Below are positions 36,929-48,900 of a stretch of 64,000 nt of DNA, one piece after another; position 1 is the stretch's first letter, and each line of letters opens with the position of its first letter. This stretch comes from Monarcha castaneiventris obscurior. Taxonomy: Eukaryota; Chordata; Aves; Passeriformes; Monarchidae. The notes under the pieces are model-generated. The model was not told the origin of the DNA, made no database searches, and saw only the letters and a list, made by a program, of their open reading frames with translations. The stretch covers positions 15,559,001 through 15,623,000 of the forward strand of contig JAMPIT010000434.1 of the NCBI GenBank assembly GCA_026261815.1, read 5' to 3'. A program made the position numbers and the translations under genes.

Positions 36929-39900
36929 TCATTCTGCAGTATTGGAACCAGTGTCTAGGAAAGAAAAGAGAAAGTGAGACTAATACATACCCCCACTGAA
37001 AACAGAGAACCAACAGAATTCTCTAATACCTTCCCCAAGTTCTAAAGCATTCCCCAAGCATTTTAGAACATGTTCTGTACGTACCCAACTCTCTCCGCTG
37101 CTCTCAATGCCATGCATGAACTGCTTGTGCTGTTTCCCTTCACTTAGCAAAACTGAGAAGAGCCAGCACAAAACTCCAGGGCTGTGCACACAGATGCATT
37201 AAAAATACTAAAAGCTTTGCTCTAACACGAACCCTTTGCTGCAGTCAGCCACAAGCACATCTGGCTATGATCTGCTAAAGAGAAAGGCTTTTGCACATCC
37301 AGCAGCACAAGCTCTGACGGAGCGTGGGCCATAGCTTATTATGGATTTTGAAATAGATGCAAGAATGAGCATGATCTTCATAAAGCAACTGAGAACAATT
37401 CTCTGTTCTGAACTTTTGTCAGAATCACCAATTAACACCACTGCTGCTTTTGATACACTACCATTACTGTCTTCTTGTTTTTAGAGCTGTGGAAAAAGTA
37501 TGTAACTCAAATATGGAGAACGACAAGCCAGTGTTTACTACTGTTCCTTCAACAAGTCAGTCAACTTCTCGTGGGAAAAAAAACTGTTGTAATGTTAATA
37601 GCAACTTCAAGTCAGCCAGTTGTTTAAATCTTATCTGCACAATTTATCAAGAATGAAAACGATTAATACTTGGAAAGTAGGTTTCCTCCACTAGCTATAA
37701 TAAGCACACAAAAACTAAGCAGTAAGATTATATGCTTGGCTAATACCAGAAGTTGGGCAAACAATAAATTCTGTCAACTCTTTAGAACTACAACTTGAAG
37801 TGACTATTGTAATCGTGCCAGGATCAAGAAGCCATGAAGAACCTGTTTCAGAGGTCTGTGGTGCATTTAAATAAAGCCTTTTCCATGCTCAGTTCCTGCT
37901 TTCAGCATCGCTCTTCAAGGACGAAACAAGTGGCACCATTTCACACAGCTTTAGCAATACTCTGCCACATTCATGGTTTTGAAAGTTATAAAGCAGCTTG
38001 CCACAAAAGTCACTGAATTACTTTTTACACTAAAGAATCTCAAGGAACATGGACAAAGTAATCCAGCCAAGCAGATATGGACTGTAAACTCCCACAAGCA
38101 GTGTACATATAGAGGGTCTGTTAGGAACAAGTAAGTCTTATGACTTGCAAATGCAAGCATAAGCTTTTCATGGGCTTGTGTCCCCAACTATCAAATCCAG
38201 AGAATGATGCTTAGACACTTTTCTCAGACAATTCCTTGCTCAAACAGTTGAAGCACCCTTCAGATTCAGTAAAACATGGTGCTATCCTAACAACCGGGTT
38301 AATACCAGAAAACTCACCACACAAAAAATAAAGATTACTTCTGACTTTCTAGTTGCTCTAGTATTATGTACTTCCCAACATCAGGTGCACAGCAGTCCCT
38401 AACACAGTTCTACTTCAGTGCTTATGAGTCAGGGAAGCATTTAGCTGGCTTTTGTTTCACCTCTCATCAGATGTAAAAGGGAATGCAGAGCCCTACTTCT
38501 GCCTAAGTCATACAATCAGTCTGGCTTTAGTAAGACACTTGGTCAAAGCTTTCTATAAACAACCAAGTCTTGTGTCTCAGTCTATTTATATCGTATTTCA
38601 TACTTACTTTTTCCATCACATGCTACGATTTTCACTTTATCCACTTTCACAAGTTCAGTGACCTCCCTAAATTCGACATCATTCAGTACAAACGTCCATA
38701 CGTTGTCACAGAACCTGTAAGTGTTCAGAGACCCCTATAAAAAGACAAGAGACATTTTCTATAGGACGCATCTCAAAAGCAACAGAAAATATGATGAGTA
38801 TCTACTGAATTATGTCCCTTCTAGAACAAGATTTGCTACAAAGCCAACAGTGGACCTGAATGCATACAAACTGGCAAGCAAGCAATTCTGAGGAAAACTG
38901 GAATTTAAATGCCCTCCAGTGGCTGAAATTTTCAAGACCATGCAGTGATGTTACAGCTTATCCAAGGGGAGGCTCCTCAGGTAGGCTAAGAAGTTTTGCA
39001 ACTTTTCTAATGTGTACAAAGGATCTGTAGCAGAAAAAATTGCTTAAAATATTGAGCCATAAGAAAAATCTGCTACAGCAGTGATCATAACAAGATGTGG
39101 ATTCTCCAATTGCTTAAACAAAGTAGTAGCTTTGTTTAAGTAAAAAATGATGACAAAACTGACATATGTGACATAAAGCGGTAGTCCTCCTATTTGAAGT
39201 ATTACTGAGAATGTCAATATGGAAAACTTTTGGCCTTCACTTTTACATATTTTAAATTTACATTCTTGAACTTAAGCTCCAAGTAACATTTTTTTTAATT
39301 TATCCACTAAACACATGCTAAACTGTTTTCTATACCATGCTACATAAATTATGCTATTTTTAACATCTCTATATTGTTTAAAAATCCAACATCTTAGGAG
39401 CCCGTATCATTCATGTGTTCTACACAGACTGTAGGGAAGTATTATGACCAAGGTTAACAGGAAGCTGGGTTTTGTGGGGGTTTTTTCTTAACATTACATT
39501 CAAGCTGACATTTAAGTTGCTGGCTATCTAACATCAATTAGGGTGGTTGATTGGGAATCCCCTCCCCCCCCAACTTATTTTTCTATGATACCTACAGAAA
39601 AGAGCTACAAAATGATCCAGTGAAAGGGTAGATCTAAAACTCTCTAGTCTCTCTTCACATTACTCATGTGGCTGAAAATCTGGCCTCATCTCACTTTTGC
39701 TAAGGACAGCTGCGAGAAGCAAAAGTCTCCCTCCTCATCTGCAAGACACTGAGGATGGCAATGTTATCCATCAAAAAAGCATTTCCCTCTTCCCTGTTTC
39801 CATCATCTAATTTTTGCATTCATTCAAAAGATCCCTGGCAGAACAAGGTATCGAGCCTTACAACTGCATACAGATTATACATGTAAACAGTCATTACTAG

Positions 39901-40664
39901 AGCCAAAATGGACCTTCTTAAGTTCTTGTTTAGAGGACACAGCTTTTAATGACATTCTGCATCCACACTGAGTTCCTGTATTTCATGTAAAACTTTTAGA
40001 TACAATTTCCTTACCCTGAAATTGACTCTGTTCCTGACTCGCTGTGCCAGTGCTGCATTAATAGCTTTATCAAACTGAAGTAGCACCTGAAGGGCCAACT
40101 GAGGTGTGATTTGCTGTGACTAAAATAGTTTCAAAAAAAAAAAAAGTTTTGAGTTGTTTCAAAGTAAGCTCAAACATGCAGTAAAAGTTAAAAACATCAA
40201 AACAGTTCACATGAAGCAGATCTCTAGAAGATCAATCTACAAAAATATTGTTCCTGTATTTATTTCCATTTTTGTATTTAAATTCTGTGCTACACAAAGA
40301 TCTCTTAGAATAAATATTTACTGGAAATAACCAGAAGAGCAGCATATTGACTGCAATGTTCCAGCTTAACCTAGCTGTTCATTTACTGGGCCACATGAGA
40401 TTATGCCACACTTATTCACCCAGAATGTAAACAAAAAGATATCACAAGTGAATAGAGTACCAAACGTTTGTGAATCCAACCAGTAAGTTTCCCAAACCTT
40501 GGCAGTAAGTACTCCGATCCAGAAGCACAAAGCCGTTCGGATAAAAACCTCTGTCTTTACTAAGCTACTCGCCCAGACCTCAAGCCCCCAACCTGTATGA
40601 GCTCATCCAGACTCTCCTGAAGGCTGTTCCCCAGCGTGGTGTTCCTATACAGCTGATACGCCAT
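36929..40664 (-). CDS. GTF2A2: Transcription initiation factor IIA gamma (small) subunit, four coding exons
   Basis: Coding exons, in transcript order: 40664-40593, 40119-40015, 38734-38608, 36954-36929. They total 330 nt, giving 109 residues plus TGA, exactly the human length. Introns of 473, 1280 and 1653 bp all have GT-AG ends. The protein begins [20 protein letters not shown] and ends with a short CDGKNTGSNTAE tail. Family knowledge: TFIIA-gamma pairs with the alpha/beta subunits (GTF2A1) in the nucleus, contacts TBP on the TATA region and stabilises pre-initiation complexes. Residues 1 to about 50 form the helical part of the four-helix bundle and the remainder the beta-barrel. By recall the protein is nearly identical to human (Ser for Thr at 25, Ala for Thr near the end). 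The start has a strong context (AAACCATGG). Upstream untranslated sequence lies in the CpG island, with the first-exon boundary uncertain. Transcription runs toward GCNT3; BNIP2 lies upstream in the same orientation. Confidence 0.97.
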
Positions 40665-40669
40665 GGTTT

Positions 40670-41225
40670 ACTGCGAGGGCTGGACACGTCCCGGTCATCC
40701 ACGGCTGCGCGCCTGTGCTGTGCTCGCTCTCATTGAAAACAAACAGAGATAACAATAAAGCCCTCTACGCCCAAAGCCGAGCCTGCCGGGCATACGCACA
40801 GCAGGACGCGCACAGTGTAAGCGGCCCCGGCAAACCCCGCCCGGCACTCGGGGCGCTCCCGGCGGCGGGGCCGCACAACCGCCGGCCCGGCCCGGCAGCG
40901 CCCCGGCAGCCATCCCGGCCGGAGCCACCCGGGCCGGAGCCGGGCACTGCGCGGCCCCGCCAAGCCCTGCCCGGCCCCGGGCCCGGCCCCACCGCCGCCC
41001 CCGGGGAGGCTGCCCCTGCCCCTGCCCCTGCCCCGGCGCCCCCGGCCCCTTGCCGCCATCCCCCTCACCGCGCGCGGCCGGAAGCGCGGCCCCTCCCGGC
41101 GGCCCCGGCCCGGAAGCGGAACGGCGGCGCCGGGCCCGCGCCCACAGCAGCGCCCCGCCCGCGCCCCGCCCCAGGCCCGCACTGCACACAGCGGCGGCTC
41201 TGCCTCAGGGAGAGACCCCGTGAGT
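40670..41225 (-). promoter_or_regulatory. CpG-island promoter of GTF2A2
   Basis: A sharply bounded block of CpG-dense, about 75-80% GC sequence covers the 5' end of GTF2A2. No TATA box is evident. Two ETS-type CCGGAAG sites (about 41078-41084 and 41110-41116) and a YY1-like GCCGCCATC (about 41052-41060) are visible. A minus-strand GCGCG|GTGAGG near 41069 is a candidate first-exon donor. A TGCCCC tandem repeat (four copies, 41011-41034) lies inside. Long frames on both strands here are composition artefacts. Confidence 0.75.
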
Positions 41226-41833
41226 AACAACCGCTACCACAGTCACACACGGGTTTATCGCATCAGCCCCTGACGCCTTGGAAAACAGAAAACAAGCTCG
41301 TTTAAAAAGAAAGGATCATAATATTGTTAAGAGGTAGGTGAAGAGTCTTCTACTTACATTTTTTCTATTAAAGGGACAAAGGAAAATAGTCACACCTGTG
41401 AAGAGTGTTACTAGCCCAATTAAGCCAGTTGGGTCATTATCCATGACTCACAACCTGTGTTTTTGCATGATTACTGCAGCTTCATTTTGTTAAACACTGC
41501 ACGTTTTCCATTAGCACTTAATAAAGTTTACAGACACTAATTGACAACGTAATCGTTCTATCTTAACCCTTCAATCTACCATTCAACCGTTAGAGCACCT
41601 TACTGCTGAGGTCTTTCTTGTTAATAAAAAGGTTTTGGCAGATGACTAAGAAACATTGCAGAACTGCAGAGCTACTGGTAGACTAAACATCTGTCCTTCA
41701 TGAATATTTATTTGTTACTATTAACCTGGAATTCCATGTTATAAATATTAACTAGCAGTTGAGCAAGCTAGAGTAAGGACCAAGGTAAGATAAGGACTTC
41801 CGGAAAACACTCTGATAGCTTTTCAATACTAAA

Positions 41834-41875
<42 letters not shown>

Positions 41876-43540
41876 AAACAAACAAACAAAAAAAAAAATT
41901 AAATCAGAGTAATCTGGGCAGTTCAAATTGCAAAACCGAAAAAAAACCCCTAGTTGAGCAAAGAAGGGCTTTACTTTCACTAATCGCAATCATGCTTGAA
42001 GGGAATGATGAAAAACTAACATGACTGCACCCTCTTCACAAATGCCCTTTTTTCCTGTTAGTTTAATGTAGGTAATGAGATGTGATAAAAGAAACGGTGT
42101 AGTTCAACTTAGAATTTTGAAGCAAGGAAAGCTGCAAGATATGTCTTTCAGAATATGAATATTTAAATATTCCTTACATTTCAGAGTACTACTCCGACTA
42201 AAACCAGGTGTCCTTAAAAGTATCATTAAAGCACTTGTTTCAAGTGTCTCTGACAAGCAGTCAGTGAAAGAAATCATCTAGAGAATGACCTGCATCCACA
42301 AGGACAAAGTAAGAATTTTCACTGCAAGATTTGTAAGACTTCTGTGGTTACAAAAAGCATGCAAGCAGTTATCCCTCTCCTCTCTGTTCCTCATATGAGA
42401 TTTATCTGAGGGAGACTGGAATGACTTGAGAATTAATCTCCAAAGACAACAGCTTTTGAGAACACATGAATTTAAACCAACCTTCTACATAGTAAATACT
42501 GTATAAATCTGTAGGATACACTGACAAAAATTTGACACAAAGAAATACACTTTTCACCAAAAAACTTTCTACCTTGTGACAGATTAAGTTAAGAAAGTGC
42601 CTATTCACAAGGTAGTTCAATATTTCTCAGCTCACTACAGACATTTCAGCAGACAGCACCAGTGAAGCTGACATGACCAGGCACCAATGACACCTTCTCC
42701 TCCCCATGACACACTTCAAGGTCATTTCATAAAAGATTCCATTACCACCACATGTAACCTAACCTTGAAGTCTGACACAATTAAGTGCTGAAAGTTTTAA
42801 ACTGTCATTAGAGCGCTTAAGGGTATGATGCAACAGAGTTGCTAAGACATGCTAACAGATACAGGCTAGAATATCCCAGCTGAGTGCAATTAGCAGTGTA
42901 GCTACTGTCTCAGGACAACGTCCCTCACAGCAATCGGGACTGTCCCTCACTTGTTTACTGAGTAAAGCAAAAATAAGCCAGACTACATTGTTATGAACAA
43001 GGTTACATGTTATTCTAACTAGTTCTACACTTCTTGGAATAAAAGTTCTTCTTTTCAACATCCCAGAACCTCAAAGACTTCAAGCTGTTTCAGCACTAAA
43101 TCCTTACACATCCCTTCCCATTACCTTCCAACAGAACATGGCCCTGCCATGTAACACAGATCAAGAACATTCAAGCAAATCTAGAGTCTACTCACATCAG
43201 TTTTTAATGACACTTTCTCCAGAATCTCTTTGCCACTTCTGAATTTACCCTGTTGCAGAAATCAGTTTACGAAATGCCACATCAAGAGGCCACTGGCCCA
43301 AACATCTCTACTTCAGTTGTGCACAGCAATAACGAGATAGGTAATGACTTATCACTACACATATAAATATATATAAACTAATGAGACCTCCAAATCAAAG
43401 GTAAATTAGAGACTCATGAAATCTTTTCTTGACAGGGCTCACCAAATTCTAGCAAAATGACTCTTACTTTTAGAAGGAAGTCCCATTGAAAGGTGAATTC
43501 CCTACAATACTGTATCTTCACAAAGTGATTCAAGTTTTGA
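41226..43540. other. Spacer between the BNIP2 3' end and the GTF2A2 promoter
   Basis: AT-rich sequence without a recognised gene. It contains the long poly(A) tract at 41831-41898. I see no CR1 here. Confidence 0.6.
41831..41898 (+). repeat. Long poly(A)/(CAAA)n tract
   Basis: About 40 uninterrupted A residues (41835-41874) are followed by four CAAA units and a further A run. It could be a retroposon tail that grew by slippage, but no element body is recognisable directly upstream, so I list it as simple repeat. On the minus strand it makes the poly-Phe chance frame. Confidence 0.93.
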
Positions 43541-43547
43541 AATAATT

Positions 43548-43553
43548 TTTATT
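43548..43553 (-). terminator. Candidate distal polyadenylation signal of BNIP2
   Basis: TTTATT on + reads AATAAA on the minus strand, 2.4 kb after the BNIP2 stop. GU-containing sequence (CACTTTGTGAAG) follows about 30 nt downstream. A second AATAAA at 44785-44790, 1.2 kb after the stop, is also followed by GU-rich sequence (ATGTTGTAGC). Which is used, or whether both are, cannot be decided from sequence. Confidence 0.45.
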
Positions 43554-44784
43554 AAAGTACAACATTCCAACTTTTCATGTTTTTAAATATTAAAATATAT
43601 TACATTATATTATAGATTTCAAAAAAGATAAGTTTGACAAAACATTACCCATAGCTTTGGGACCACTTTGCTTTTTGTAAACATCCACCTCACCACTAAA
43701 TGATGAGCTGCAAGAAGTCAGAGGGGAATAATTCTTTAGTACATTTCTTTCTCAAGCTGCATATCTTTAGAGACAGAACAACTGTTGTGCCATGTACTCA
43801 TTCACAACAACTTATACTAGAGAAATAAACCATTTATAAGCACATACTTATTTCCAAAAGAAATCATACTACTGCAGCATGAAACTAGAATCCTTGACCA
43901 CCAGGAAACACAGTAACAATCCCATCATTTGGTAAAAATGGCATATACAGAGGAACGGCTACTCTGTACTGCACTATACACATAGGAAGCAACAGGACAT
44001 AGAGAATTACAATCCCTTCACTAAGAATATAATTTTACTGAGAATAATCCTTTTATCAGTTAGGAAAAAATGGAAATGAGATAATCTGAATGCTTCCTGT
44101 TTAGCTTAGGACACATGCAAACCCAGCAGAACTCAGGTTTGCATGGTCATACAGACCATACTGTGAAAGTATCAGAAGTAAACAGGCTGCAAGTGCCCCA
44201 TGTACTGACTTGAACTTTACATTAATCTGATTCAACATCAAAATTGAAGCAGGAGATAAGACAGCCAGCCCCAAATAAAGTGCAATTGTATCCTGCTTTT
44301 CAGAGCAAGATCCAAACCTGATGGAATGGATGCAAGGCAACTTGGCATTAGTATTGCCTGTTGTGTGAATACATCCTGCACATCGATCTCCTTGAAACTC
44401 TGATGCAGAAACTACTGCAACAAAAGGACTTAGATCTTGAGATGAAAGTATCTGAACTGCAGGCTTAAAACTTCCAGAGACATGAGCAATTTTCCCTCAC
44501 CTAACATCCATATGCTCTCAGAGTCTATACAGGTATCAATGGAGACAGTAGATTAACTGTTAGTTGGTAAGTCTTGACCATGGAATATCTCACAACTGCT
44601 ATTTATCAGTGTCAGGTAGTAATCTGGTTGAACATAACTTTTTTTTAATAAGGTAACTGAGTAACATTAAATACAGTTAAGAAGTGACACTTTTTGGCAT
44701 TAAGACAAAATTGTGAGCACAACAAACACCAAAAGTAAAGATTTAATATACTTGCTACAACATATTGCTCAACTCCTGAATGAA

Positions 44785-44790
44785 TTTATT
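44785..44790 (-). terminator. Candidate proximal polyadenylation signal of BNIP2
   Basis: A minus-strand AATAAA lies about 1.19 kb beyond the BNIP2 stop codon. GU-rich sequence (GCAATATGTTGTAGC) follows 20-35 nt downstream in the transcript. It is an alternative to the distal signal at 43548. Confidence 0.45.
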
Positions 44791-45972
44791 TGCATACACC
44801 TGCCCTTACATGGAAATTGCAATGTTTATCAAAAGATGTTACAAACTTTTACAACATGTCAACCAGTGCATTACTGTTGTCCCAGTAAACCTATGAACAC
44901 TAGTTATGTGTCCAAGAACACCTCTTACAGACACAGGTTTACCACCATTGCAGGTACTGAACACCCCAACCTTTAAAACACTTCCTAGAAGTTAAATTAG
45001 TGCTGGTATCATGTGCCTAACAGCTTTAAAAATGGATGTTTGATCTACAAGAATGACACAGGTAGCGTAAGACTTCTCATATTTCTGCCCAAAAAAAGGT
45101 ATTGTGGCTAGAAAACCTGTGTAACTCCCAAGTTCTACTGAGCATGACCAGAGTTCCTACTAGTGACAGCCAAGACTCATCCATGAGGAACAGCAATGAA
45201 CTCGTCTCCTACTGCTGGCTGAGCCAGTCTTGACGTACTGAAGCAGAACCTAAATTCACAACTTCAACTGAAGAAGGTCTGGTATCTCAGCAGTCAGACA
45301 TTCCAGCTTTTGTGGTTTAGGCTTAAACCTCGTGGCCAACAAACTGCCACCCACAGAACTGCAGTTCTGCATCCTGAACGATGGACTGAAAGACACCAAA
45401 GATGAAGCTCACTCTACTGAGGTAAAGGAGTGAGCTTGTATAAGGTCGGTGGACAGCAATAAGGATCTCAACATTTGTGAAAGCTAAGTTAATGTGATTG
45501 TTAATATCCAAACAAGTTTTCACGACAATGAAGAAATGCACTTGACCATTTACAGCAAAACAGATTTATACAATAACAACAAGTAACTTACGGCCTTGTC
45601 TACCTGCAAATGAATTCCTTCAGCAGGTACACACAATATATTGCTCAGTCATAAAAATATATATATTATCTCTTTCCTTTAACATTTAGGTATATAAATA
45701 TTTTACTGAAGAACATGCATCATTAGATAAACAGTTGCAAGAACATCCTCTGAAAACATAGGGTTCTTTGCCATTTAGCAGTATAAAATGATTACATAAA
45801 CAGCAATTAAAGTCAAGACAAACCAATACAGCAGTAAGCAGTTCATTGTGTGCTAGTCCAAGCACCTTTTGCAACAGATTATATAATACATACACACAGA
45901 GAATGCACTGTAATGGAGCACAAACGGCATCGTTCCATCTGCATATTCTTCAGTCTTGTTTGGACTCCAAAC

Positions 45973-48900
45973 TTACTGTTCACTTTTCTGCTCTTGTTTT
46001 CCATTCAGCTCTTGGTCAACTCTGCTTAGCAAAGAAAGCAGTAAAATTAAACTATGTTAACATAGTTTGATAGCTCATATATTAAGAAAAAACTATTAAC
46101 TTTAACAGGAAAACACAAAGCTTTTACATGGGAAAAGTTTTAGTAAATAAATATTAAATTAAGATTTTTATTTAATGTAGTCATGATGTTGGGTTCTTTC
46201 CAATATCAATTTTCCTACCTTCCCCTAGAAATTAATTTAAATTGTTAGGAAACCATTTAAATAACTACAGCACTTGAAAGGAAGCATTTAAAAAGGGCAA
46301 GTGAAGTTTGACTACAGAAGAAAAAAGCAGGGCCTGTGCTTGTAGTAACAAATGCAAGCAGGAACACAAGCTTACAGGTAACATGACAATACTGGCAAGC
46401 ACTGCCACTCACTCTGATGAGCTCATATGCTGCAGAATAACCACTGAATTATCCTTAATATTATAGTAATTAAGCCAAGAAGGTAACAGCACTAGTTGAG
46501 TCAACAAAAGTGAAGAGGGTCCTTAACTGCAATACTTCTTCTATTATGTTCTAAGACTCCTGCAATTACCCTGGAAAAATTCACCATCATGCTGATAAAA
46601 CCGGGTTTGATTTTGTGTCTTGTTTTTTAATATCTGCCTTGGGACCAGCAAACAAAATGCTGCTTTGCAAAAACCAGCAGATGATTGACAGCCCTGCACA
46701 AAATGTACTTCTTCTCTTTACAGTAAGAACAAGCTACAGTCTTGATAACATCTTCTAGCAAATAGGTTGTGCATAGAGGTAAATTAATTTTAAAACCAAA
46801 AGACCAAGTTTGTCCTCTAACAATCTAACATACCTGTCCAGTCTCTCAAACTGTAACCAGTTTTTCAAAATGATAGAAATAATGACAGCTCCTTTAGGCC
46901 ATGAACCCATAAAAAGGAGCTGCTGATTAAAGGCTCAGTATCCAATTCTGCCTGTGATCTCTTCTCTGTATCTAATTTTCACTGAGGAACATATTACTTT
47001 TTTAAAAAGTGATGGTAGTATAGGTGAAGTTATCAACCAGAACACTAAAAAGTGCTTGTTCTACTGGAGATTTTTAAAATGATCACTTAATTGGAATAAT
47101 TCTTAAAGAATGTTCAACACATCACTAGATTTACATGTGAGCTTTCAGAAATAATTTTAATTCCTTTGCTTCAATCTCGGTGTTCCTCTATCCAGTTTAG
47201 ACAATAAGCCTTCCTTAACAGTTAGGCACACAAAGGAAAAATAATTAAAAAACCCCCCAAAGTTAGTAGCAAAATCTTTCAGTACATTTGTTAGTGAGTG
47301 AAAAAATAACATATCCATTCAAAAAAATTCATCAGCTGTGGAATAGCTTGAATAGTTAGCAGGAGACTGGAAATTAACAAAATGGAAATCCAGTATTTAT
47401 TAGGAAGGAACATAGGCACTGCAAATACAAACAGCACTAAAACACTAATTTAGATTGCATCTATGCAAGTTAATAACTAAAAAGGTAGTGAATACCAAAA
47501 ATACAAGGTTCAATATTAGAATTTCTTACAGAGTTGCATTTCTGCTAATGCATAGCTACAGGTTAGCACCTAAATACAGTTCATCTTCAGATATCAATTC
47601 CTGTTAGAAACAGTGAAATTTGATTGAATGGGTTCATACAGAAGCACTACTTTTTGCCTCTTAAAGACTTCAAGCTGAGAACCCACACATCCCCTTAAAA
47701 GTGAGCATCTCACATAAAAGTGTCATAGAAACTATGTTCTGAACACCCAGGGTGAGTCCTTATAGATTCCATACTGCCTGCAAGTACAGTATAGTTACTG
47801 TCATGCATAAAAACTTGGGCACTAGTGCATGTTTATATTTACAAATGCTTATTCCTTTATGCAAGCCAATCAACTGGGAGTTAGTTGCAGTGCAAATTGT
47901 CTTATCTAGATGCAACCCTAATCAAAATATGCATATACCTTTTCTGTTTCTTTCTAAACTTTTCTTCTTCATACCTTGGTGAGGAAAAGTTTTATTTCAG
48001 TAAATATAATATATGAAGGCCAAATGCAACAGAAGCTGCAAACCAGTATTAGTGTCAATATAATTTGCAGAAACTTAGCAGATTTTGAAACTGATATGAT
48101 TAAGAAAAAAATACATTGTACTTCCAACATTTATTAGCATTAAACAAAAAGCATTAATATTTAGTTACTATGACATAACAAGTGATTCAGTATGACCTCT
48201 TGTACAGTGTTAGCATTCATCACTAAAATTTAAAGTCTGTATCCGTAACAGTTTGAAGCCAGACATAATCCTCCACAGAAATCTGAGAATTAACTCTGTA
48301 AGTTAACCAAGTCCAGCCTTTGCAGAACAGTTAAGGGTTCGTCAATACAGGAGTCTTTTAAAGCTTGGAGTGACAGTCTGAATATTCATAACACATCTGT
48401 AAAACCCCAGTCAAAAAAATTCTAACGACAGCACAAGGCTGCCTCAGCTTTGTCATGTCTTTCACCCCCATCCCAAGAAAACTGTTTTTCTGTTTTACAG
48501 ATTTAAATTGTGGAACTGATAGCAGCTGGATGTTTACTGAAATAACCAGCCATCTTCAGGGGGCACGAGGCTTTGTCCAACATGGATGTGCCCTTCTGTG
48601 TGCTCAGTGACACTGGGCCACCTTCCCCCAGTTTGTGCTCACCTATTATGATGCAGACAACACAGGGTTTGTGTGTTATACCCTCTAATGGGCCAATCAA
48701 TTTGTCATCAGAATTGTTAGTGTTTTCATCTGGTTTTCTTAGGACCCAAGTTTATGGTTTCTACTCTGTTACTGCATCCCCAAATGCTTTTGACAAAAGG
48801 ATCATCATCTTATTTGAGAGCAGAATTGTGCTGATGTTAAAATGGGTATTTGTATCTGGACAGGAAGGAAAAAAAATTACATTGATGCTGTCTTCATTTC

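Noticed and set aside
40695..41230. Three frames of 160-170 codons in the GTF2A2 island
   Set aside because: Arg/Pro/Gly/Ala-rich composition is typical of CpG islands read in any frame; no conserved motif.
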